Below, piece after piece: positions 43,458 through 52,046 of a DNA stretch of 64,000 nt. Source of the DNA: Saccharothrix obliqua (GTDB lineage Bacteria; Actinomycetota; Actinomycetes; Mycobacteriales; Pseudonocardiaceae); NCBI RefSeq assembly GCF_019375475.1, contig NZ_JAHXGQ010000011.1:186001-250000 (forward strand), read 5' to 3'. Below the pieces are notes generated by a model. It was given only the letters and a program-made list of their open reading frames with translations, was not told where the DNA came from and did not search any database. The stretch's first letter is position 1. Each line of letters begins with the position of its first letter. The position numbers and the translations under genes are program-made.

Positions 43458-44095
43458 CCACGGTCGTGGTGGTGGACGACCACCCGGCCATCGTGTCCGG
43501 GATCGGGGTGTGGTGCGCGGCGGCCGACCCGCCCGTCCGGTTGGTCGACTCGGGCCCGACGCCGCTGGTGGCGTGGACCGACCCCGGCCTGTCCGCGGAC
43601 GTGGTCGTGTTCGACTTGCAGCTCTCCGCCGGGGTGCCCGCCTACGCCGAGCTGCGCCGGCTGATCGACGCGGGCAGGCAGGTGATCGTGTACAGCATGA
43701 GGGAGGACCGCGACCCCATCCTCAGCTGCCTGGAACTCGGTGCGTTCGCCTACCTCGCGAAGACCGAGGGTCCGGGCCACCTGGTGCACGCGATCCACGC
43801 GGCGGGCCGGGGTCTGCCGTACACGCCGCCCTCGATGGCCCGCGCCATGACCACCGACACCCGCCCCGACCGGCCGCGGCTCACCCCGCGCGAGGTCGAC
43901 GTGCTGGTCAACTGGTTCGCCTGCGAGTCCAAGGAGATGGTGGCCCGCAAGCTGAACCTGTCGGTGCGCACGGTGAGCAGCTACATCGACCGCGTCCGCA
44001 TCCGGTACGCCAACGTCGGCCGCCCGGCCCCGACCAAGGCGGCGCTCGTGGCCCGCGCCATCCAGGACGGTCTGATCGGGCTGGACGAGCTGTAG
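43439..44095 (+). CDS. NarL/FixJ-type response regulator
   Basis: 218 residues. The receiver domain has acidic pair DDHP (residues 13-14), phospho-acceptor Asp59 in VVVFDLQLSAG, Ser in VIVYSMRED and Lys in AFAYLAKTEGPG. The C-terminal LuxR-type helix-turn-helix is LTPREVDVLVNWFACESKEM then VARKLNLSVRTVSSYIDRVR. It overlaps the pseudokinase gene by 19 nt and starts at GTG 43439 behind GGAGG, completing a three-gene signalling operon. Its target promoters are unknown. Confidence 0.9.
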   Translation: MANPDVTTVVVVDDHPAIVSGIGVWCAAADPPVRLVDSGPTPLVAWTDPGLSADVVVFDLQLSAGVPAYAELRRLIDAGRQVIVYSMREDRDPILSCLELGAFAYLAKTEGPGHLVHAIHAAGRGLPYTPPSMARAMTTDTRPDRPRLTPREVDVLVNWFACESKEMVARKLNLSVRTVSSYIDRVRIRYANVGRPAPTKAALVARAIQDGLIGLDEL

Positions 44096-44202
44096 CCCGC
44101 CCGATTTGTGGGGTGATCGACCGTCACGGCGTCCCCGCGCCCTTTCCTAACCTGCGGAGGTCAGCAGTCGGGAGTGGGCACTTCCGGACTTGGGGGGAAG
44201 CC

Positions 44203-44370
44203 ATGACACAACCTTCCGGCCGTGCGGCGGTCGGCTGGGAACTGCTCGGCGGTGAGGTGCTGGAGGCGCGTGACCGCTGGTACGTGGAGGTCGGCTGGGT
44301 GTCGTGGCCGCCGCTCGGTGGTGTCAGCGCATCAGGTCCCACACCTCGTCGGCGGCCTGTTCCGCGCTGA
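44203..44370 (+). CDS. Short ORF, possibly a truncated gene
   Basis: 55 codons behind a strong GGGGGGAAG site: TQPSGRAAVGWELLGGEVLE followed by ARDRWYVEVGWVSWPPLGG, after which the sequence turns into antisense of the TetR gene. The start signals look genuine, but the 3' part may have been lost. No family recognised. Confidence 0.3.
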   Translation: MTQPSGRAAVGWELLGGEVLEARDRWYVEVGWVSWPPLGGVSASGPTPRRRPVPR

Positions 44371-44902
44371 TGCGTTGCGGGTCCGACACCCACTGGGTGA
44401 AGGCTCCGATGAAGGCACCTGCCAGGTAGTGCGCGCGCAACCGGGTGAGTGCTTCGTCCCCCGTCGTCGCCGCGGCGTGGATCTGGACCGCGACCTCGTG
44501 GGCCAGCAGACCGCGCAGCTCGTTGATGAACCGCGCTGTACCGGTCGACCCGAGCATCGCCCGGTACAGCGTCGCGTTCGCCTCGACGTGGCGGAACAGT
44601 TCGACGAGTTCCGCCGGGGTCCCCCCGCCGTGCCGGGTGAGGGGACAGCGTGCCGCCGCACGGGCGAGTCGACCGACCTCCTCCTCCATGGCGTTGAGCA
44701 GCAACGTGTCCCGGTCCTTGAAGTGCTGGTAGACGGTGGCGCGGTTCACGTCGGCGCGCTCGGCGATGTCGGCGATCGTGAGCGACTCCACGTCGCGCTC
44801 CGAGACCAGTTCGAGCGCCGCGGACCGCAGGAGTGCCCGAGTGCGGCGGACCCGGGGGTCCACGCGCTCGCCGGACTCGGCGTCGGGCTTCTTCTTCACC
44901 AT
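44324..44902 (-). CDS. TetR-family regulator, probably of the adjacent MFS gene
   Basis: 192 residues. The HTH is SERDVESLTIADIAERADVN then RATVYQHFKDRDTLLLNAME; the C-terminal domain (VELFRHVEANATLYRAMLGS, DEALTRLRAHYLAGAFIGAF) is of the TetR_C_14/AcrR kind. It lies 70 nt downstream of the MFS gene on the same strand. The palindrome upstream of the MFS gene at 46,263 is a plausible operator. Its end overlaps a short plus-strand ORF by 47 nt. Confidence 0.88.
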   Translation of the reverse strand: MVKKKPDAESGERVDPRVRRTRALLRSAALELVSERDVESLTIADIAERADVNRATVYQHFKDRDTLLLNAMEEEVGRLARAAARCPLTRHGGGTPAELVELFRHVEANATLYRAMLGSTGTARFINELRGLLAHEVAVQIHAAATTGDEALTRLRAHYLAGAFIGAFTQWVSDPQRISAEQAADEVWDLMR

Positions 44903-44972
44903 GGACCCAGAATAAGGATCTTCGACACTTGATCGGTAGCCGACAACTGTCGTGGAACGCCCTGGTGGCTCG

Positions 44973-46175
44973 TCAACGCGGCTGTTTCGCTACGGGCTCG
45001 TCGGCCGTCGAGTCCTTGTCCGGCAAGGATGAACGTCGTTCCGTCGTGACGACGAGCAGCACGACGAGCAACGTTTCCACGACGGCCAGCACGGGCAGGG
45101 CACCCGGTCCGTGGAGGGTCAGCAGCACACCTCCCAGCGCGCCGCCGACCGAAGTGCCCAGGTACATGACGCTCGCGTTGAGGGCCATCACCTCGTTGCC
45201 CGAGGCGCCTGCCCGGCTCAGCAGCCACACCGCGAGCGGCGGGTTGAGCATTCCGATCCCGAAGGCCATCACCATCACGATCGCGATGAGCACCCACAAC
45301 GGTGCCGCTCCCCAGGCGACCGACGCCGTCAGGCCCACCATCGACGCGACCAGGATGCACGCGCCGATCGCCACGGTGCGCAGCGGGCCGAGGTTGTCGC
45401 TCAGCGTGCCGCCCACCTGGGTGGCGACGAGCCCGGCCAGGCCCGCGGCGACGAAGAGCACCGCGATGCCACCGGTACCGATCCCGGCCGCCGCACCGCT
45501 GATGGGGGCGATGTAGGCCATCATCATCATGCTGCCCGTGGAAAGCAGCAGCATCGCACCCAGACCGCGCAGCACGGGAGACCGGGTGACGGGCGCGAGC
45601 CGCTCGCGCAATCCCATGGCGGGTGGCAGTTGCAGGGCGGGAAGCAGCGTGAACATCATGATGAGCACCACGGTGCCCAGCGCCGCGCACATCCAGAACG
45701 ACGCCTGCCACCCCCACGCGCTGCCGAACCAGGTGCCCAGTGGCACGCCGAGGAGCTGGGCCAGCATGATGCCGCCCGCGAGCACGCCGAGTGCCTTGCC
45801 GCGCTTGCCTTCCGGAGGCAGGGAGCCCGCGGCCGCGAAGCACATCGGGGTGACAGCGGCGGCGGCGATCGCGGTGGGCACGCGGGAGACGAGCAGGACC
45901 TCGTAGTTCGGGGCGAGCGCGGCGGCGACGTTGCCCGCGATGAACAACAGCAACGAGTACCCGGCCAGCTTGCGCCGTGCGACACGTGCGGTGACGACCG
46001 CCGCGAGCGGTGCCGACACCGCGTACACGATCGAGTAGACGGTCACCAGCTGCCCGATTGCCGCGTCGCTCGTGCTCAGGCTCGTGGCCAGCTCGCGCAG
46101 GACGCCCGCGACGACGAAGTCGGCGGTGCCGAAGGTGAACAGGGCCAGCACCAGTGGAACGAGCCACGGTCCCAT
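44973..46175 (-). CDS. MFS efflux transporter (DHA1, AraJ/Cml type)
   Basis: 400 residues, 12 hydrophobic segments. WLVPLVLALFTFGTADFVVA is segment 1 with the conserved DFVVAGVL, motif A-like VVTARVARRKLAGYSLLLFI follows segment 2, and GGIMLAQLLGVPLGTWFGSA in segment 5 carries the antiporter motif GxxxxxxxGVPxG. This group contains arabinose and chloramphenicol exporters. It is upstream of the TetR gene on the same strand with a 70-nt gap, so both may form one transcript. Confidence 0.92.
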   Translation of the reverse strand: MGPWLVPLVLALFTFGTADFVVAGVLRELATSLSTSDAAIGQLVTVYSIVYAVSAPLAAVVTARVARRKLAGYSLLLFIAGNVAAALAPNYEVLLVSRVPTAIAAAAVTPMCFAAAGSLPPEGKRGKALGVLAGGIMLAQLLGVPLGTWFGSAWGWQASFWMCAALGTVVLIMMFTLLPALQLPPAMGLRERLAPVTRSPVLRGLGAMLLLSTGSMMMMAYIAPISGAAAGIGTGGIAVLFVAAGLAGLVATQVGGTLSDNLGPLRTVAIGACILVASMVGLTASVAWGAAPLWVLIAIVMVMAFGIGMLNPPLAVWLLSRAGASGNEVMALNASVMYLGTSVGGALGGVLLTLHGPGALPVLAVVETLLVVLLVVTTERRSSLPDKDSTADEPVAKQPR

Positions 46176-46262
46176 GGGGAGTCAACCTCGCTTGCGTGGG
46201 TAAGCGGTCGTGAGACCGACCGGCGAGCGCAGTGATCGCCACGTTACCCAACACGACGATGG

Positions 46263-46284
46263 TTAGACAACACTTGATGTCTAA
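46263..46284. promoter_or_regulatory. Palindromic operator upstream of the MFS gene
   Basis: TTAGACA (46263-46269) and TGTCTAA (46278-46284) form a perfect 7-bp inverted repeat with 8-nt spacing in a locally A/T-rich promoter region 88 nt before the MFS start. The size fits a TetR-family operator. Confidence 0.6.
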
Positions 46285-46320
46285 GTCGCTCGCTGTTTGG
46301 TATTCCGTCGTGGCGGTACG

Positions 46321-46536
46321 TCACCACCCGCGGTCTGGTCGCCGATGGCCCGCAGCGGACCGCGGGCCGGGCAGGCATCGAGCGCGCCGGAGTCGACGAC
46401 CATCCCGCCACGCCGGCTGATCGTCCTCAGGGCGCCCGGTCACCGCCTGCGCCTTGCCCTTGCCCACGTCGGTGTACTCCATCTCGTCGTCCGCCTCTTC
46501 GGCCTCGACCACGGCAGGTGGCGAGTCGATCTGCAT
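46321..46536 (-). CDS. Very short ORF of doubtful coding status, with a RiPP-leader-like stretch
   Basis: 71 codons. The first half is acidic and ends in MEYTDVGKGKAQAVTG, faintly like the tail of lasso-peptide leaders (Y-x-x-x-x-x-G-x-x-x-x-x-T); the second half is Arg/Pro-rich. GGAGG precedes the ATG by only 2 nt. No maturation enzyme (B1/B2/C type) is in the window, so this is speculative. Confidence 0.2.
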   Translation of the reverse strand: MQIDSPPAVVEAEEADDEMEYTDVGKGKAQAVTGRPEDDQPAWRDGRRLRRARCLPGPRSAAGHRRPDRGW

Positions 46537-46605
46537 GACCTCCGGCGCGGTCCGCCGGGTCCCGGAGGACTGTCTGATCCTCAACTGCACTCCGGTCCCA
46601 GGAGG

Positions 46606-46930
46606 AACGGCGTCGCGCCACCGCCCTGGCCGAGGCGAGCCAGGCGAAGATCCTCCGGTTGGAGAGCACGCCGCGCCGGGCGGGTGTCCACGACGTGAGG
46701 GTGCTCGCCGCCGGTTCGGAGTCGGGCGTCGTGGTCCCCACCCGCGACGACGTCCTGCGCGACACCGCGGCGGGCCTGGAGCAGGTGCAGCGGCTGTTGG
46801 ACGAGCAGGAGCGGGAACTCGCCGACCTGGAGGGCGATGGTGCCCGGACCCGCGTCGTTCGCCTCGGCCGTCTGCTCGACCTCGCCCGGTTCCTCGATGA
46901 ACTGAACGGTGTTCTAACCGGCTCCGCGAC
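46606..46930 (+). pseudogene. Possible XRE-type HTH protein fragment with coiled coil
   Basis: The frame reads ERRRATALAEASQAKILRLE, similar to the recognition helix and start of the linker of XRE regulators (…LSQ-x-KISR-x-E), followed by an acidic, helical stretch LEQVQRLLDEQERELADLEG and LGRLLDLARFLDELNGVLTG. No start codon or upstream HTH helices are visible. The assignment is weak. Confidence 0.35.
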
Positions 46931-46974
46931 GCGGGTGGGTACCGCCTCGCGCGATACTGCCCGGGTCGGCTTTC

Positions 46975-48035
46975 TTCGCCGGTATGGGAACCGGGTTCGT
47001 CGTGGCGGTGGAGGAGTCGCACGACGACGCCGAGGTGATAGGGCCGGCGCGTCGGCTCCAAGCGGAGGTGGCGGCGCCCATCCCGGTCGACGGTGCCGTG
47101 CTGACGTTGCCCGCCGCGGTCGGAATAGTCACGCGCGAGACCTCGCGGAGCACCGTCACGGACCTGATGCGGGACGCCAGGGCGGCACTGGACGCGGCGA
47201 AGCGCCGAGGGCCGAACCAGTGGGTGCTGTTCGGCGCCCGCCGCGTGGATGACTCGAGCCGTCTCGTGGCCGACGCGCTCTCCCTGTCCCCGGTCGGCAT
47301 GGGCTTGTTCGACGAGGCGGAGCGGTTGGTGGATGCCAACGATGCTCTGAACGCGTTGCTGCGGTTGGGCAGGGAGCGGTTGCGCGGCATGACCGGGTCC
47401 TGGTGCGGTCGGACGGGGTTCACTGCGAGTTGCACATCACGCCGTCCCGGGACGGTGACGGGAGGCCGTCCTGGTTCGTCGCGTTCCAGGACGTCACCGA
47501 TCACCACCACACCGCCGAAGAACTGCTCCACCGGACCACGCACGACGAGCTGACCGGCCTGCCGAACCGGGTGCTGATAAAGACGCTGCTGACCACCCTG
47601 CTGGAGTCCGAGGACCGCTCGCGGGTGGCGGTGTTGTTCTGCGACGTCGACAACTTCAAGCGGGTCAACGACTCCCTGGGGCACGACGCGGGTGACGAGT
47701 TGCTGGTGGCGTTGGCCCGGCGGGTCTGCTCCGCACCGCTATCGTTGGTCGACTCCGCGGAGTCGCAGGCGCACCTGCTGCGCGAGCTGGACCGGTGGGT
47801 GTTGCGGACGGCGTTGAAGGAGGCCGCGTCGTGGTCGACGCCCGGTGACCAGTCGGCGTCGGCGGCGGTGAACCCGAGTGGCCTGCTGCCGGGTGATCCG
47901 GAGTTCGAGGACATCGTGGCGAGTGCGATCGCCGAGGCGGGCATCCCGTGGGACCGGGTGGTGCTGGAGCTGGTGGAGACGGCGTTGGTGGACCTGCGGT
48001 TCGTGTCCGGGGTGGGCAACGACTCGTCGGACTTC
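46975..48035 (+). pseudogene. Decayed GGDEF-PAS-GGDEF-EAL cyclic-di-GMP gene
   Basis: The pieces in order: a GGDEF C-terminal half with the motif reduced to GMGTGFVVAVEE (about 46,985), ending LTLPAAVGIVTRETSRSTVT and MRDARAALDAAKRRGPNQWV; a PAS domain (ADALSLSPVGMGLFDEAERL); a frameshift near 47,395; the rest of PAS (FVAFQDVTDHHHTAEELLHR); a GGDEF N-terminal half (HDELTGLPNRVLIKTLLTTL, VLFCDVDNFKRVNDSLGHDA) cut before its own GGDEF motif; then a joined EAL fragment (LLRELDRWVLRTALKEAASW, GIPWDRVVLELVETALVDLR). No active site survives. Confidence 0.85.
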
Positions 48036-48192
48036 GCGAGATCCGCACCGTCCTGGCCACGAGCCCGCTGCCCGTACCAGCCCTCGGCTGACGCCGCCCT
48101 CGCCGGGGACGGGATCACACCGAGGGCGCGGTGACCAGCGGTTCGTGCGTGAGATCGAACATACCGGTGGTTGTTGAACCGTCAACGCAGAA

Positions 48193-48212
48193 AACTTAGG
48201 CTTCCCTAAGTT
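48193..48212. promoter_or_regulatory. Iron box (IdeR/DmdR type)
   Basis: AACTTAGG-CTTC-CCTAAGTT, perfect 8-bp arms. The core TTAGGCTTCCCTAA differs in two positions from TTAGGCTAACCTAA of the DtxR/IdeR/DmdR consensus. It is 107 nt before the siderophore transporter operon, which should be derepressed at low iron. Confidence 0.75.
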
Positions 48213-48318
48213 ACGGCCGTTCGGCGGTGTCCCACACCTCCTTCCGTCCCGATCGCGATGCGTGGTCGGACCTCGGCCGGGACGCCAAACGGACCAAGTG
48301 TCGAGGAGAGTGCACCCA

Positions 48319-49287
48319 GTGGCCGCCCCCACCCACCGCGCGACCGGTCGCGGGTTGACCGCGGTTCTCGCCGCCCTCACCCTGTTCGTGCTCTCCGCCT
48401 GCGGGAGCGGATCGGAGGCCGCGCCGGCCGCGCCCACGTCCTCCGGGCCGGTCACGGTCACCCACGCGCAGGGCACCGCCACCCTCCAGGCAACGCCCAC
48501 CAAGGTCGTGGTGTTCGACATCGGCGCCCTGGTCACGCTCGACGACCTCGGCGTGCCGGTGGCGGGCGTGCCGAAGGTGGAGGGGCTGCCCGAGCGGCTG
48601 GCCAAGTACGCGGGCGACCAGTACACCAAGGTCGGCACCCTCTTCGAGCCCGACTACGAGAAGGTCAACGAGCTGGCCCCCGACCTGATCATCATCGGCG
48701 GCCGGTCGGCGCCCGCCTACGCCGAGCTGTCCAAGATCGCCACGACGATCGACCTGACCGTGGACAACGCGAAGTTCCTGACCAGCCTGCGCGAGCGGGT
48801 CGAGGCCGTGGGCGCGGTCTTCGGCAAGCAGGACCAGGTGCGTGGCCGCCTCGACGCCTTGTCGACCAAGATCTCCGAGATCGCCGGCCGCACCCCCGCC
48901 CAGGGCAAGCGCGGCCTGATCGTGCTCACCACCGGTGGCAAGATGAGCGCCTACGGCCCCGGCTCGCGCTTCGGCCTCATCCACGACGCGCTGGGCGTGC
49001 AGCCCGCCGCCGAGGGGCTGGGCACCGACATCCACGGCAACGCCGTCTCCGCCGAGTTCATCGCCCAGACCAACCCCGACGTCATCTACGTGATCGACCG
49101 CGACTCGGCCATCGGCGACAGTGGCCAGGCCGCCCGCCAGGTGCTGGACAACGCGCTGGTCAACGGGACCAACGCCGCGCGCAACAACCGCGTCGTCTAC
49201 CTGGAGCCGTTCCCGTGGTACGTCGCGCCGACCGGGCTCAGCTCGGTCGAGTCCATGGTCACGGCGATCGGCGACAGCCTGTCGTGA
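48319..49287 (+). CDS. Siderophore ABC transporter, substrate-binding lipoprotein (YclQ/FatB-like)
   Basis: 322 residues. Lipoprotein signal with lipobox LFVLSAC-GSG. The FecB-type fold follows, with VGTLFEPDYEKVNELAPDLI then IIGGRSAPAYAELSKIATTI and PFPWYVAPTGLSSVESMV; these are closest to the YclQ/CeuE/FatB group, which binds catecholate siderophores such as petrobactin. It captures ferric siderophore at the outer face of the membrane. GTG 48319 is preferred (GAGGAGAG 8 nt upstream); GTG 48310 is possible. First gene of a four-gene operon with 4-nt overlaps. Confidence 0.92.
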   Translation: MAAPTHRATGRGLTAVLAALTLFVLSACGSGSEAAPAAPTSSGPVTVTHAQGTATLQATPTKVVVFDIGALVTLDDLGVPVAGVPKVEGLPERLAKYAGDQYTKVGTLFEPDYEKVNELAPDLIIIGGRSAPAYAELSKIATTIDLTVDNAKFLTSLRERVEAVGAVFGKQDQVRGRLDALSTKISEIAGRTPAQGKRGLIVLTTGGKMSAYGPGSRFGLIHDALGVQPAAEGLGTDIHGNAVSAEFIAQTNPDVIYVIDRDSAIGDSGQAARQVLDNALVNGTNAARNNRVVYLEPFPWYVAPTGLSSVESMVTAIGDSLS

Positions 49288-50276
49288 GCACGGGCACCGG
49301 ACGACGGCGGGAGGTCCGCGGGCGCCACCTGGTGCTCGCGGTCCTCCTGCTGGTCCCCGCCGCGTTCGCCTCGCTGTTCGTCGGCGCCGGTGAGCTGAGC
49401 CCGCTGGACCTCCTGAACGGCGACTCCGACGCGGCGCTGCTGCTGGTGGAGTCGCGGCTGCCCCGGCTGCTGGCGATCCTGCTGGCCGGGACGGCGATGG
49501 GCGTGGCGGGACTGGTGATGATGCACATCACCCGCAACCGCTTCGTCACGCCGTCCACGGCGGGCACGACCGAGTCCGCCGTTCTGGGCGTGTTCGTCGC
49601 CACGGCCTTCCTCGGCGCCGAGTCGGTGATGGTCAAGATGGTCGTGGCGCTGGGGTTCGCCCTCATCGGCACCCTGTTCTTCCTGTGGGTGCTGCGCAGG
49701 CTGACTTTCGCCGACGTGGTGGTCGTGCCGCTGGTGGGCATCATGCTCGGCGGCGTGATCACGGCGGTGACCACGTTCTTCGCCTACCGCGCGGACCTGC
49801 TCCAGTCGCTGTCCGCGTGGACCAACGGCGACTTCTCCTCGGTGCTGCGCGGCCGTTACGAGCTGCTGTGGCTGACCGCGGCGGTGACCGTCGGGTGCTA
49901 CCTCTACGCCAACCGGTTCACCGTGGCGGGGGTGGGCCGCGACTTCGCGGTCAACCTCGGCGTGCACTACGACCGGGTGGTCAACCTGGGGCTGCTCCTG
50001 GTCTCCGCGACCACGGCCGCGGTGGTGGTGACGGTCGGCAACATCCCCTTCATCGGGTTGGTGGTGCCGAACCTGGTCACCCTGGTGCTGGGCGACAACC
50101 TGCGCCGCGTGCTGCCGGTGACCGCCCTGGTGGGAGCGGCCTTCGTGCTGGCCTGCGACGTCGTCGGCCGGGTCGTGCGCCACCCGTACGAGATCCCGGT
50201 GGAGACCGTCGCGGGCGTGGTGGGCAGCATCGTGTTCATCCTGCTGGTGCTGCGCGTCCGGCGCGTGGCGGGGTGA
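49284..50276 (+). CDS. Siderophore ABC transporter permease 1 (FecCD/YclN-like)
   Basis: 330 residues, about nine to ten membrane segments. SRLPRLLAILLAGTAMGVAG is the conserved entry motif of FecCD permeases and MMHITRNRFVTPSTAGTTES is the YclN-type variant of the substrate-path loop; NLGVHYDRVVNLGLLLV and GNIPFIGLVVPNLVTLVLGD form the coupling region with the ATPase. It starts with GTG inside the stop of the binding-protein gene (GTGA). Confidence 0.93.
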   Translation: MSTGTGRRREVRGRHLVLAVLLLVPAAFASLFVGAGELSPLDLLNGDSDAALLLVESRLPRLLAILLAGTAMGVAGLVMMHITRNRFVTPSTAGTTESAVLGVFVATAFLGAESVMVKMVVALGFALIGTLFFLWVLRRLTFADVVVVPLVGIMLGGVITAVTTFFAYRADLLQSLSAWTNGDFSSVLRGRYELLWLTAAVTVGCYLYANRFTVAGVGRDFAVNLGVHYDRVVNLGLLLVSATTAAVVVTVGNIPFIGLVVPNLVTLVLGDNLRRVLPVTALVGAAFVLACDVVGRVVRHPYEIPVETVAGVVGSIVFILLVLRVRRVAG

Positions 50277-51262
50277 GCCGGGTGACCTCGGCCGAGACCT
50301 TCGCCCGCGCGCGCCGTCGGGAGCACCGGGTGCTGGCGCTGCTCGCGCTGGCCGCCGTGGCGGTGGTCGTCGCCTTCTGCGTGATCGCGTTGCGCGGCAA
50401 CTGGGAGTACGCGCTGACCATCCGGGCCCGCAAGGTGGCCGCGATGGTCGTGGTGGGCTGCGCCGTGGCGGTGTCCAGCGTGTTGTTCCAGACGGTCACC
50501 AACAACCGTGTGCTCACACCGGGCATCATGGGGTTCGATTCGCTGTTCGTGCTGGTGCAGACGCTGGTCGTGTACTTCTTCGGCGCGCTGGCCCTCAGCT
50601 CGGCCGATCCGCGCCTGCTGTTCGCCGGGCAGGTCGTGTTCATGGTCGTCTTCGCCGGCGCGTTGTACCGGTGGCTGTTCGGCCGGCGCAGTCGCGACCT
50701 CTACGTGCTGGTGCTGGTCGGGGTCGTCTGCGGCACGTTGTTCTCCAGCCTGTCCTCGCTGGCCGCGCGGCTGATCAACCCCAACGACTTCGTCGTGTTG
50801 CAGGACACCCTGTTCGCGAGCTTCAACAGCGTCGACCAGGACCTGCTGGTGGTCTCGGCGGTGCTGGTGGCCGTGGTCTCGCTCTGGATGGGCAGGTTGT
50901 TCCGGCGGCTGGACGTGCTGGCGCTGGGCCGTGAGCACGCCCTGAACCTCGGCGTGGACCACCGCTCGGTGGTGAACCAGGTGCTCGTCGCCGTCGCCGT
51001 GCTGGTGTCGGTGGCCACCGCGCTGGTCGGGCCGATCACCTTCCTCGGGCTGCTGGTGGCCAACGTGGCCCGGCAGCTCGCGGGCGTGTCCCGGCACCGG
51101 GTCGTCGTGCCCGCCTCGGCGTTGCTCGCGGTGGTGGCCCTGGTGGGTGGGCAGCTCGTGCTGGAGAGGGTGTTCTCGCTCGACACCGCGCTCAGCGTGA
51201 TCATCAACTTCGTGGGCGGGATCTACTTCATCGCCCTGCTGATCCGGGAGGCCAAGCGGTGA
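50273..51262 (+). CDS. Siderophore ABC transporter permease 2 (FecCD/YclO-like)
   Basis: 329 residues with about nine membrane segments. IRARKVAAMVVVGCAVAVSS and NRVLTPGIMGFDSLFVLVQT are the family entry motifs of the second-permease type, and HALNLGVDHRSVVNQVLVAV with GPITFLGLLVANVARQLAG form the coupling helices. It should pair with permease 1 as a heterodimer. Overlaps both neighbours by 4 nt (GTGA). Confidence 0.93.
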   Translation: MSRVTSAETFARARRREHRVLALLALAAVAVVVAFCVIALRGNWEYALTIRARKVAAMVVVGCAVAVSSVLFQTVTNNRVLTPGIMGFDSLFVLVQTLVVYFFGALALSSADPRLLFAGQVVFMVVFAGALYRWLFGRRSRDLYVLVLVGVVCGTLFSSLSSLAARLINPNDFVVLQDTLFASFNSVDQDLLVVSAVLVAVVSLWMGRLFRRLDVLALGREHALNLGVDHRSVVNQVLVAVAVLVSVATALVGPITFLGLLVANVARQLAGVSRHRVVVPASALLAVVALVGGQLVLERVFSLDTALSVIINFVGGIYFIALLIREAKR

Positions 51263-52017
51263 TCGAAGTCCGCAACGTCACCAAGACCTACGGCTCGACC
51301 AAGGTCCTCGACGACGTGTCGCTGACGATCGCGCCCGGCGGGGTGACCTCGATCATCGGGGCCAACGGGGCGGGCAAGTCGACGCTGCTGTCGATCATCG
51401 GCAGGCTGCTGCCCGCGGACTCCGGCCGGGTCACCGTCGACGGGTTGGACGTGGCCACCACGCCCGGCGCCACGCTCGCCAAGCGGTTGGCGGTGCTGCG
51501 CCAGGAGAACCACACCAGCATCCGGCTCAGCGTGCGGGAACTGGTGGCGTTCGGCCGCTTCCCGCACTCGCGCGGGCGACTCAACGCGACCGACCTGGCC
51601 GCCGTGGACGAGGCGATCGCCTACTTCGAGCTGGAGGAGTTCGCGGACCGGCAGCTCGACCAGCTCTCCGGCGGCCAGCGGCAACGCGCGCACGTGGCCG
51701 CGGTGCTCTGCCAGGACACCGACTACGTGCTGCTCGACGAGCCGTTGAACAACCTGGACATGCGGCACAGCGTCCAGATGATGCGCCGCCTGCGGCGGAT
51801 GGCGCGGGACTTCGCCAAGACGGTCGTGCTGGTCGTGCACGACATCAACTTCGCCTCCTGCCACTCCGACGAGGTGATCGCCATGCGTGACGGCGGTGTC
51901 GTGGCCCAGGGGCCCACCGCGGAGTTGATGACGCCCGAGCTGCTGAGCACGGTGTTCGACCTGGACATCGCCGTCCACGACATCGGCGGCAACCGCATCG
52001 GCGTGTACTACAGCTGA
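51259..52017 (+). CDS. Siderophore ABC transporter ATP-binding protein (FecE/YclP-like)
   Basis: 252 residues. Walker A GANGAGKSTLLSIIGRLL, Q-loop RQENHTS, ABC signature LSGGQRQRAHVAAVL, Walker B YVLLDEPLNNLDM and H-loop LVVHDINFAS are all intact. It energises uptake through the two permeases. Start GTG 51259 overlaps the preceding stop by 4 nt. The operon ends here; the LysR gene approaches from the other side. Confidence 0.95.
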   Translation: MIEVRNVTKTYGSTKVLDDVSLTIAPGGVTSIIGANGAGKSTLLSIIGRLLPADSGRVTVDGLDVATTPGATLAKRLAVLRQENHTSIRLSVRELVAFGRFPHSRGRLNATDLAAVDEAIAYFELEEFADRQLDQLSGGQRQRAHVAAVLCQDTDYVLLDEPLNNLDMRHSVQMMRRLRRMARDFAKTVVLVVHDINFASCHSDEVIAMRDGGVVAQGPTAELMTPELLSTVFDLDIAVHDIGGNRIGVYYS

Positions 52018-52046
52018 CAGCCTCCCGCTTCGGTCGTGCCGCGGCA

